This document shows, in pieces, positions 1 through 5,129 of a DNA stretch of 7,447 nt. Position numbers and translations under genes: made by a program. This stretch comes from Clostridiales bacterium (GTDB lineage: Bacteria; Bacillota; Clostridia; Oscillospirales; Oscillospiraceae): NCBI GenBank assembly GCA_021201515.1, contig JAJQET010000090.1, forward strand, positions 1 to 7,447, given 5' to 3'. Position 1 is the first letter of the stretch, and the number at the start of each line of letters is the position of its first letter. A model generated the notes under the pieces. It searched no databases. It saw only the letters and a list, made by a program, of their open reading frames with translations, and was not told where the DNA came from.

Positions 1-381
1 CTTCACGTTGTAGATCCTGATGTACAGGGTAAAGGCCCAGATCCCCAGGGGGACCACCGAGAAGAGCAGGATGGTGAAGGAGTTGTCATAGTCGTTAAAC
101 TCATTCTTCATGGTCACCGGGTTAAAGACGGATTCCTGCTGCACGGTGCCCAGGGTGCCGAAGTCGGAGATGTAGGGGATGCCTACCAGCACAGTGTAAG
201 CGATGATGGCCGCCTCAAACAGGGTCATGATCGCCGCCTTGATGTACTGCCTCCGGCCAAGATAGCCGGCGCCGAACCAGACCAGCGACAGCTTGACAAA
301 GATATCGCCGTCCGCCACAGCGTGGCCGAAGTCCGCAAAGAACTGACCGACGGAACTGAGGCCGGATTTCAGCTTGTTCAT
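1..381 (-). CDS. CUT1-type sugar ABC transporter permease, MalF-like (N-terminal part)
   Basis: The first 127 codons of a membrane permease are visible; the frame is open to the window edge, so the gene is cut by the window rather than broken. Hydrophobic stretches lie at about residues 27-40, 48-72 and 101-121. The loop between the last two has the Thr-Leu-Gly and Asp-Asn-Ser-Phe pattern that I associate with N-termini of Firmicute MalF-like permeases. It would form half of the inner-membrane channel of an importer together with a second permease and an ATPase not seen here. The ATG at 381 is supported by an AGGAGG site at 388-393, 6 nt upstream. It lies 125 nt downstream of the solute-binding-protein gene and probably shares its transcript through the hairpins between them. 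Assignment to the MalF type is from recalled similarity; the substrate cannot be read from this fragment. Confidence 0.85.
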   Translation of the reverse strand, partial: MNKLKSGLSSVGQFFADFGHAVADGDIFVKLSLVWFGAGYLGRRQYIKAAIMTLFEAAIIAYTVLVGIPYISDFGTLGTVQQESVFNPVTMKNEFNDYDNSFTILLFSVVPLGIWAFTLYIRIYNVK

Positions 382-414
382 ATACTGCCTCCTTATCTTT
401 TACTTTCCTGGATG

Positions 415-435
415 TTTCACTTCGATGAAGTGAAA
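415..435 (-). other. Short stem-loop in permease leader
   Basis: A perfect 9-bp inverted repeat (415-423 with 427-435, 3-nt loop) directly abuts the larger hairpin at 436-469. It ends about 34 nt before the permease start codon. In the transcript it would fold immediately after the larger stem and includes that stem's short U run, so the two could stack or compete. No function is established. Confidence 0.55.
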
Positions 436-469
436 ACGGCCCGTATGCACGGCGGTGCATACGGGCCGT
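436..469 (-). terminator. 15-bp perfect hairpin between binding-protein and permease genes (partial terminator or mRNA stabiliser)
   Basis: Positions 436-450 and 455-469 are perfect inverted repeats with a 4-nt loop. In the transcript direction the stem is followed by only about four U residues, making it a weak terminator. It lies 38 nt after the stop codon of the solute-binding-protein gene. Hairpins between binding-protein and permease genes are known in sugar ABC operons to protect the upstream message or partly stop transcription, so that binding protein exceeds permease. That role is inferred here from position and structure. Confidence 0.65.
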
Positions 470-506
470 GAGTCATGCTATGTCCAATGACAGGCCAGGC
501 ACAGAC

Positions 507-1877
507 TTAGTCGATGGCAGCGGTGACGCCGGAAACCATCTCGTCCAGAGCGGCCTGGATGGCGTCGTCATCGTCAGCGGACAGCTGATTCTGAGCCAGG
601 ATCTCGCCGAAGGTGGCGGTGGGGTCCCAGAACTTGTCGCCCACGGACTGGACAACACCGTACACGTCCTGCGCGGAGGAGGCGGCGATGGCGATGTTAG
701 CGGAAACCGCGTCATCGGCAGCGGCGTTCAGGTTGGTGGGGGCCAGCTGACGGGCCTCAAAACGGGCGACCTGAGCCTCCTCATTGGTCAGGTACTCAGC
801 CAGCAGGGTGGCCCAGCCCACGTTCTCAGAGTAAGCGTTGACGCCGATCAGCTTGAAGCCGGAGTAGCAGCCCAGCTGAACCTCGTCGCCGGCCACGGTG
901 AAGGTGGGCAGCTTGGTGGCGGCATAGCCGTCGCCAAAAGCGGTCTGAGCGGCCTCAGCGTCCCAGGTGCCGGAGACGGCGGCGCACAGGCTGCCGGAGG
1001 CGATCTGGTTGGAGATGTCGCCGTCAGCGATGGCCATGAAGGCGGAGTTGGAGGTGATGCTCAGGATACCCTTGACCACGTCCACGCCGGTGTAGCCCAG
1101 GGAGGAGGTGCCGTTCCAGTCGATGTTGGTGGTGCCGTCATCGTTCAGGCTGGTGGTGAAGCCGGCGCCCAGGAAGAAGGCGGCGTTGTACCAGCCGGAG
1201 GACAGGGTCATGCCCACCTGCTTGCCGGCCTCAGCGGCGGCGGCCAGCAGGCTGTCCCAGGAGGCGACGTCCTCTTCGCTCAGGACGGAGGAGTCATAGT
1301 ACAGGAAGTAGTTGTTGCCGCCGCCCATGGGGAAGGCGTACAGCGTGTCGTTGGTGGTGGCGGCGGCGACGGAGCCGGCGCTGTTGGCGGCCTCGATGTC
1401 AGCCACGCTCTTGCCGGCGTAGTTCTGGATGGCGGCGTCCATCTCGTCGATGGACTGGAGGGCGCCCGCGTTCACCAGGGAAACCAGCTGGTCGTCCGCA
1501 AAGGCGAACACGTCAGCGGCGGCCTCGATGTCGGTGAGGACGGTGTCCTTGGCGGTGGACTCAGATTCCACGCCGATCTGGATGTCAAAGGTGTAGTCGG
1601 AGTAGGTCTCCTTGAAGCCTTCCACCAGCTCGGCCAGCAGGGTCTGATCCTCCTCAGCGCCCCAGACGGTCAGGGTGATGGTTTCGCCGGTGCCAGAGGC
1701 CTCGGTGTCGGTGCTGCCGGTGGACGCTTCGGCCTCGTCGGAGCCGGACGCATCACCGGTGGAGCTGGACGCATCGCCGGTGGAGCTGGAATCTCCTCCG
1801 TCATCGGACGAGCCGCCGCAGGCAACCAGGGACAGAGCCATGGCCATGGCGAGGATCAGGGCTAACAGTTTCTTCAT
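507..1877 (-). CDS. Extracellular sugar-binding lipoprotein of an ABC importer, MalE-like
   Basis: A 456-residue substrate-binding lipoprotein. Residues 1-20 are a type II signal peptide (Lys-Lys, hydrophobic core, lipobox Leu-Val-Ala-Cys, lipidated Cys20). Residues 21-63 are a low-complexity Ser/Gly/Asp/Thr/Glu linker, and the mature fold starts near Val-Trp-Gly at 71-73. MalE-type features follow: an early acidic segment, Asn-Asn-Tyr-Phe-Leu-Tyr-Tyr-Asp (188-195), Ser-Gly-Thr-Trp (302-305), Leu-Pro-Thr-Phe (323-326) and Glu-Tyr-Leu-Thr-Asn-Glu (361-366). It should capture an oligosaccharide outside the membrane and deliver it to the permease encoded next. The ATG is supported by AGGAGG at 1886-1891 with 8-nt spacing. 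The gene has its own strong promoter and a LacI-type operator candidate. Length is normal for the family. Family membership is secure; maltodextrin, sucrose or fructo-oligosaccharide as ligand cannot be decided from the sequence. Confidence 0.93.
   Translation of the reverse strand: MKKLLALILAMAMALSLVACGGSSDDGGDSSSTGDASSSTGDASGSDEAEASTGSTDTEASGTGETITLTVWGAEEDQTLLAELVEGFKETYSDYTFDIQIGVESESTAKDTVLTDIEAAADVFAFADDQLVSLVNAGALQSIDEMDAAIQNYAGKSVADIEAANSAGSVAAATTNDTLYAFPMGGGNNYFLYYDSSVLSEEDVASWDSLLAAAAEAGKQVGMTLSSGWYNAAFFLGAGFTTSLNDDGTTNIDWNGTSSLGYTGVDVVKGILSITSNSAFMAIADGDISNQIASGSLCAAVSGTWDAEAAQTAFGDGYAATKLPTFTVAGDEVQLGCYSGFKLIGVNAYSENVGWATLLAEYLTNEEAQVARFEARQLAPTNLNAAADDAVSANIAIAASSAQDVYGVVQSVGDKFWDPTATFGEILAQNQLSADDDDAIQAALDEMVSGVTAAID
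1746..1787 (-). repeat. 21-bp tandem repeat in the lipoprotein linker
   Basis: Two adjacent 21-bp units (1746-1766 and 1767-1787) differ at one base (1755 versus 1776). They encode two identical copies of Ser-Ser-Thr-Gly-Asp-Ala-Ser (residues 31-37 and 38-44) in the flexible spacer after the lipidated Cys. Being a multiple of three, gain or loss of a unit by slippage would change spacer length without breaking the frame. Confidence 0.85.
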
Positions 1878-1936
1878 TGCTTGTACCTCCTAATAATTCG
1901 TACTTGCCGCAACTTCTAATGCGTAAATTGCTCTTT

Positions 1937-1954
1937 TGCGCAATCGGTTGCTCA
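1937..1954 (-). promoter_or_regulatory. Candidate LacI-family operator at the transport promoter
   Basis: An 18-bp imperfect palindrome centred on a CG step (1945-1946) in which 7 of 9 symmetric pairs match; the core reads GCAA-T-CG-G-TTGC. This is the usual architecture of LacI/PurR-family operators and also loosely resembles a CcpA cre site, with mismatches. It lies just downstream of the -10 box, about +2 to +20, where a bound repressor would block initiation. The LacI-type gene about 0.2 kb away is the obvious candidate ligand. A degenerate second copy (1920-1933) shares the outer motifs. Position and symmetry are seen; binding is inferred. Confidence 0.65.
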
Positions 1955-1962
1955 TCATTACA

Positions 1963-1991
1963 AGTATAACCTCTCTGCTGCCGTTTGTCAA
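1963..1991 (-). promoter_or_regulatory. Sigma-A promoter of the transport operon
   Basis: Read on the minus strand, a perfect -35 box TTGACA (1986-1991) and a -10 box TATACT (1963-1968) are separated by exactly 17 bp. A-rich tracts upstream (about 2000-2040) could act as an UP element. Transcription should begin near 1956, giving a leader of about 80 nt before the ATG at 1877. The near-consensus strength suits a gene held down by a repressor. Confidence 0.88.
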
Positions 1992-2105
1992 TCCGCCATT
2001 TTAACCAATTTATTGCCGCCTTTTTTTCGTCATTTTTACCATTCTAACTTTCTGTACTTTTCAACTTCCGTTTGATTTATCCCTTTCTTTCCTTCCTTTT
2101 AGAAC

Positions 2106-2144
2106 AAAAAAGCTGTAGGCGGTCAGCGTTTGACCGTCTACAGC
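2106..2144 (-). terminator. Rho-independent terminator of the lacI-type gene
   Basis: A 14-bp stem (2112-2125 with 2131-2144, one G-U pair, 5-nt loop) is followed in the transcript direction by six U residues (complement of 2106-2111). It begins 16 nt after the regulator's stop codon. It separates the regulator transcript from the transport operon, which has its own promoter. Confidence 0.92.
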
Positions 2145-2160
2145 CGTGATTTTCTCAATT

Positions 2161-3171
2161 TCAGCGCACAGATTCCCTCCAACGGATCTCGTAGCTGGGG
2201 AGGACCTCGCTCTGGGGGCTTTCTCCGGCCAGCTGGTCCAGCAGCATCTGGCAGGCCCGCCTGCCCAGGGCCTTGGCGTCAAACCAGAGGCTGGCGATGG
2301 GGGGCGTGTTGTATTCCAGCCGCCTGCTGTCATAGAAGCTGACGATGCTGACTTCCTCCGGAATGGACACCTGCCGCTCCCGCAGGAGGACCAGGGCCAG
2401 ATAACAGATAAAGTCGTCCATACAGACCAGGCAGTCCGTCCCCTGTTTCAGGGCGGCGTCCACCGCCTGCCGGGTGGTTTCGATGTCCCTGAGCTCGTGG
2501 AACATCTGGGTCTGGCTCAGGGGCACCCCCGCCTGACGGTGGGCCTCCTCAAAGCCCATGCGCCGCTCCTGGGTGATATAGTGGTTTTCCTCGCCCCCCA
2601 GCAGCACCAGATGGCGCAGCCCTCTGTCCAGCAGCTGCCGGGTGATGTCCTGGCAGGCCTTCCGGTTTTCGTTGTCCACTGTCAGCAGCGTCGTATCCGG
2701 CGTATACCCCACCGTGATGAAGGGAAACGCCTGCTCCTTCAGCAGGTCCACCACGGGGGAATCCACCGTACTGCGGCTGACGATCAGCCCGTCCACCTTC
2801 CGTCTGTTGATGAGCCGCTCCATCTGCACCGTGTCATGGTCGCTGACCATGGAGATCACCACATCGTAGTCCCTGGCGGAGGCGACCTCGCAGATGCCGC
2901 TCATGCACGCCTGAGAGAAGGAGGTCTCCCCCTCCATCAGCTCCACCGGCAGCACCAGGCCCAGATTGTAGGTCTTGCTCTGGGCCAGGCCCTTGGCCAC
3001 CGCGTTGGGGCGATAGTTGTGGGCCTCAATGTAGGCCAGCACCTTTTCCCTGGTGGCGGTGCTCAGCCGCCCCTTTCCGGAAATGGCCCGGGAAACCGTG
3101 GTCTTGCTGACCCCCAAATCCCTTGCAATATCATCAATCGTGGCAATATGCCGCTCCTCCTGCTTTGCCAA
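2161..3171 (-). CDS. LacI-family transcriptional regulator
   Basis: A sugar-responsive repressor. From the TTG at 3171 it is 336 residues: the DNA-binding helix-turn-helix is at about 12-31 (Ile-Asp-Asp-Ile-Ala ... Val-Ser-Lys-Thr-Thr-Val-Ser-Arg-Ala-Ile-Ser). The hinge helix follows at about 53-64 (Tyr-Arg-Pro-Asn ... Ala-Lys-Gly-Leu-Ala), then a periplasmic-binding-protein-like effector domain to the end. The start is uncertain: ATG at 3186 has no ribosome binding site, TTG at 3171 has a weak G-rich one, and the canonical family N-terminus begins at an ATT (3147) with a perfect AGGAGG 8 nt upstream. The in-frame ATG at 3297 falls in the promoter and is excluded. It is monocistronic, with its own promoter and terminator, lying between the fructose operon and the transport operon. 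Probable target is the operator-like palindrome at 1937-1954; effector unknown. Confidence 0.93.
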   Translation of the reverse strand: MAKQEERHIATIDDIARDLGVSKTTVSRAISGKGRLSTATREKVLAYIEAHNYRPNAVAKGLAQSKTYNLGLVLPVELMEGETSFSQACMSGICEVASARDYDVVISMVSDHDTVQMERLINRRKVDGLIVSRSTVDSPVVDLLKEQAFPFITVGYTPDTTLLTVDNENRKACQDITRQLLDRGLRHLVLLGGEENHYITQERRMGFEEAHRQAGVPLSQTQMFHELRDIETTRQAVDAALKQGTDCLVCMDDFICYLALVLLRERQVSIPEEVSIVSFYDSRRLEYNTPPIASLWFDAKALGRRACQMLLDQLAGESPQSEVLPSYEIRWRESVR

Positions 3172-3228
3172 GCTCCATCCCCCCATGTTCCGGCGCCGGG
3201 TGCTTTCTCCGTCAGCGCCCGGCGGACG

Positions 3229-3253
3229 CGCCCCGGTTTTCCGCTCCGGGGCG
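3229..3253 (-). other. GC-rich hairpin in the regulator's leader
   Basis: An 8-bp all-G/C inverted repeat (3229-3236 with 3246-3253, 9-nt loop) lies in the predicted untranslated leader of the LacI-type gene, beginning about 8 nt after the expected transcription start. It could stabilise the message; it has no U run and is not a terminator. Confidence 0.5.
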
Positions 3254-3267
3254 TAGCTTCTCTCTTT

Positions 3268-3297
3268 ATCATACCAAGAAAAGGCGGATTCCGTCAA
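3268..3297 (-). promoter_or_regulatory. Promoter of the lacI-type gene
   Basis: On the minus strand, -35 TTGACG (3292-3297) and -10 TATGAT (3268-3273) are 18 bp apart, and the -10 carries an extended TGG just upstream. Transcription would start near 3261, about 90 nt before the TTG at 3171. This shows the regulator is not simply read through from the fructose operon. Confidence 0.75.
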
Positions 3298-3431
3298 GAT
3301 GACTTTTTATTTTTTCTTTCGGGAAGGGTGTGGAAATTCTTTTGCAGGGGGTGTCGTCATTTTAAGGGAATTGTTTTCCTTAGATAAGGATTGAGAAAGG
3401 AAATAGGTGTTTGCCCTTGCCAGGGCGGGGC

Positions 3432-3461
3432 CTACTTTTCTCGATTCGTCGAGAAAAGTAG
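3432..3461. repeat. Perfect 13-bp hairpin with TTCG loop
   Basis: Positions 3432-3444 and 3449-3461 are exact inverted repeats around a 4-base TTCG loop. Neither strand shows a long T run right after the stem, so it is not a classical terminator. The sequence resembles palindromes I recall in intergenic regions of Oscillospiraceae genomes, which suggests a REP-like dispersed repeat; this is memory, not a search. Confidence 0.7.
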
Positions 3462-3474
3462 CAAAAGAGGACGA

Positions 3475-3507
3475 CTTAAGAGGGGAACCTGTGGTTCCCC
3501 TCTTAAG
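3475..3507. repeat. Perfect 15-bp hairpin with 3-base loop
   Basis: Positions 3475-3489 and 3493-3507 are exact inverted repeats around TGT. It lies 13 bases from the preceding hairpin, so the two form a tandem pair. No T tract follows on either strand. The perfect pairing in both hairpins points to selection for structure or to recent arrival. Confidence 0.75.
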
Positions 3508-3807
3508 AATCTCCCCGTATCCCACTAGCGGCTCCGCCTTATCTCTCAATAAAGTGGTCTATCAGGCAACAGATGATGTGACTTGTCACGCACCAAAGCT
3601 GCCGCCGATGGCGGCTGGGGAACACTCTGGTTTTCTATTGGTCGTGCTAATCTGATTTTTAATGTAGAAACGCATCTTTCTTTAGAGAAGTAAAATTAAA
3701 TTTAAAAGTTGATGACATTGCTTTTGCAGGGAGTGGTTTTAAAGTGAGTAGGCCAATAACACCCTGCGCCATACGCATTTATCAGTGGAAGAAATTTTGA
3801 GGAGCCG

Positions 3808-3841
3808 AAAAAAGGCCGGACAATTTCTCGTTCAGCCTTTT
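3808..3841 (-). terminator. Intrinsic terminator of the fructoside operon
   Basis: On the minus strand a 9-bp stem (3810-3818 with 3833-3841, one G-U pair, 14-nt loop) is followed by a run of six U residues (complement of 3808-3813, overlapping the stem base). A small 5-bp hairpin (3848-3852 with 3857-3861) lies between it and the stop codon of the LamG lipoprotein gene. It marks the end of the three-gene transcript. Confidence 0.75.
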
Positions 3842-3872
3842 CCCTGTGCCGCTCATGCGGCGTTGTTGGTTA

Positions 3873-5114
3873 TCATTCGTAGATAGAGCCCATCTCGGCA
3901 ACGTACAGCTCCGCCACCGTCACACTTCCGCCCTCCGCAAGGAGGGAAAGCCCGTCGGAGTCCTCCCCTTCCGGGTAGGCCCGCATGGAGATGGCCTTGG
4001 TGTCGTTAAAGAACCCTTCCACCAGGGACCGGTCCAGGTAGATCTCCATGGTCAGGCTGCCGTCCTCCAGCGTCAGCGCACCGGATACGGTGCCTGTGGT
4101 GGAGCCTGCGCCCCGGTTGGTGGTCTCGCCGTGAATCAGGCCGTCTGTGGTGGAGTAGAAGTAGCTGGTCACCTCGGAGCCGTCTCCGCTCTCCAGCAGG
4201 CTGACCCCGAACTCCTCCGCCTGGATGTCGGTGAAGGTCACTCGGATGTAGAGCATATCGCCGTTGACCTCCTGGAGCAGGGCGTCGGCCTCCTCCGCCG
4301 TCAGGTCGGTTTCATCGATCAGCACCTCTGTCTCCAGATCGTGAAGGTCGTCCGTGGGGGAGACCATCAGGCCGCTGCACATATTGATGTAGCCCACGCT
4401 CATCTGCTCCGCCTCGCAGGTGCGGCCCACGATGAGCTGCCGGTTGGCGGCGGCGATGGCGCTGCCCTGCTCGATCTCCATGCTGCCGACACATTCACCG
4501 TTGAGGTACAGGCTCATCAGGCCGTTCTCGCCGTCGAATACCGCCGTAACATAGTTCCATTCGTACTTCTCCAGGTTGGCGTCGCCCCAGAGGGTCAGCC
4601 ATTCCTCGCCGGTGCCCACCTCAAAGCAGAGCTTGCCATACCGCTGGTAGCCCAGCTGGAAGCCGGTGCAGTTGTTCGTGGAGCACTGGGAGATGATGCC
4701 CGTAATCAGCTGGGTGCCGTTCTCCTCGGCATAGGGGTCGTCCCACTCAAAGGTGCGGGGGGCGAACCACACGCTGATGGAGAAGGTGGAGCCCTCCACC
4801 TGGAGGTCGCTCTTGCTATAGGTGACGCTGGTGGAGCTGCCGTCAAACAGCAGCGCCCCGCCGTACACCGCCGAGGTTCGCCACTGGGGGTCCTGGCTGT
4901 CCATATACAGGGCGTTGGTGTAGACATAGTTCAGCTCGCCGTCCGGCAGATTGCCGCTGGCGTCGGTGATGGCGGTGCCGCTGCCCTCGTCAAAGGTCAG
5001 GTAGAGCAGCAGGTTCTCCTCGCTGTCGCCGTCTGTGGTTGCCGTGTCGCAGCCGGACAGGGCCACCACAAGGACGGCACAGACCAGCAGCACGCTCAAA
5101 ACCTTTCTTCTCAT
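3873..5114 (-). CDS. Surface lipoprotein: LamG-like domain fused to a GH32 C-terminal domain, no catalytic propeller
   Basis: A 413-residue protein. Residues 1-22 are a lipoprotein signal (Arg-Arg-Lys, hydrophobic core, Leu-Ser-Gly-Cys, lipidated Cys22). Residues ~36-245 look like a concanavalin/LamG-type sandwich (Tyr-Leu-Thr-Phe-Asp-Glu-Gly at 38-44; Leu-Leu-Phe-Asp-Gly 88-92; Ile-Ser-Val-Trp-Phe 113-117; Leu-Tyr-Leu-Asn-Gly 202-206). Residues ~285-408 match the GH32 C-terminal beta-sandwich (Leu-Asp-Arg-Ser-Leu-Val-Glu 360-366; Arg-Ala-Tyr-Pro 378-381; Ala-Glu-Gly-Gly 393-396). The GH32 catalytic propeller, with its Asp-Pro-Asn-Gly, Arg-Asp-Pro and Glu-Cys motifs, is absent although the frame is intact. 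It therefore probably binds rather than cleaves a fructan-like glycan at the cell surface. It starts 15 nt after the fructokinase stop, with GAGGA at 5124-5128, and is last in the operon. Domain calls are from remembered family patterns; binding is inference. Confidence 0.85.
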   Translation of the reverse strand: MRRKVLSVLLVCAVLVVALSGCDTATTDGDSEENLLLYLTFDEGSGTAITDASGNLPDGELNYVYTNALYMDSQDPQWRTSAVYGGALLFDGSSTSVTYSKSDLQVEGSTFSISVWFAPRTFEWDDPYAEENGTQLITGIISQCSTNNCTGFQLGYQRYGKLCFEVGTGEEWLTLWGDANLEKYEWNYVTAVFDGENGLMSLYLNGECVGSMEIEQGSAIAAANRQLIVGRTCEAEQMSVGYINMCSGLMVSPTDDLHDLETEVLIDETDLTAEEADALLQEVNGDMLYIRVTFTDIQAEEFGVSLLESGDGSEVTSYFYSTTDGLIHGETTNRGAGSTTGTVSGALTLEDGSLTMEIYLDRSLVEGFFNDTKAISMRAYPEGEDSDGLSLLAEGGSVTVAELYVAEMGSIYE

Positions 5115-5129
5115 CGCTCAGGTTCCTCA

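Larger units (their letters stand above)
3339..3735. repeat. Putative non-autonomous mobile or dispersed element
   Basis: Near-identical 15-bp direct repeats (3339-3353 and 3721-3735, 14 of 15 matching) enclose imperfect inverted repeats (3352-3365 and 3702-3717: 13 of 14 positions match, with a 2-nt insertion in the right copy). The order direct repeat, inverted repeat, interior, inverted repeat, direct repeat is that of a small transposable element with a target duplication. The interior has no transposase and carries two long perfect hairpins. Fifteen bases is long for a target duplication, so the repeats may have another origin, such as an ancestral duplication. Confidence 0.4.
3298..3807. 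other. Non-coding interval between fructose operon terminator and lacI promoter
   Basis: About 510 bases with no credible gene. The small open frames on both strands (3407-3655 plus, 3307-3549 minus) run through the hairpins, lack domain resemblance and are judged spurious. Base composition is mixed: G/C-rich hairpin-bearing sequence at about 3410-3620 and strongly A/T-rich sequence at about 3650-3720, unlike the flanking coding DNA. Contents are two long perfect hairpins inside a segment bounded by direct and inverted repeats, listed separately. A short GTGAC/GTCAC palindrome at 3578-3589 and a small GCCGCC/GGCGGC stem near 3600-3615 are also present. Confidence 0.7.

Noticed and set aside
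468..1865. A 465-codon open frame on the plus strand opposite the binding-protein gene
   Set aside because: Its repetitive Gly/Val/Ala composition mirrors the Ala/Asp/Ser-rich minus-strand gene. The minus-strand reading has a promoter, ribosome binding site, signal peptide and family motifs.
3172..3297. N-terminal extension of the LacI-type regulator to the ATG at 3297
   Set aside because: This ATG lies in the -35 box of the regulator's promoter, so the expected transcript would not contain it, and the extra residues do not look like a LacI N-terminus.
3432..3507. Twin hairpins as a CRISPR remnant or as terminators
   Set aside because: The two stems differ in sequence, so there is no repeat-spacer pattern, and neither is followed by a T run on either strand.
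3578..3589. TGTGA-like palindrome resembling a Crp/FNR site
   Set aside because: The half-sites are only 2 bases apart, not the 6 expected for a Crp-type site, and no promoter is recognisable beside it.
3307..3655. Two small open frames (3407-3655 plus and 3307-3549 minus) as hypothetical genes
   Set aside because: Both read through the perfect hairpins, overlap each other on opposite strands and have no convincing ribosome binding site or domain. The minus-strand frame also runs up to the regulator promoter.
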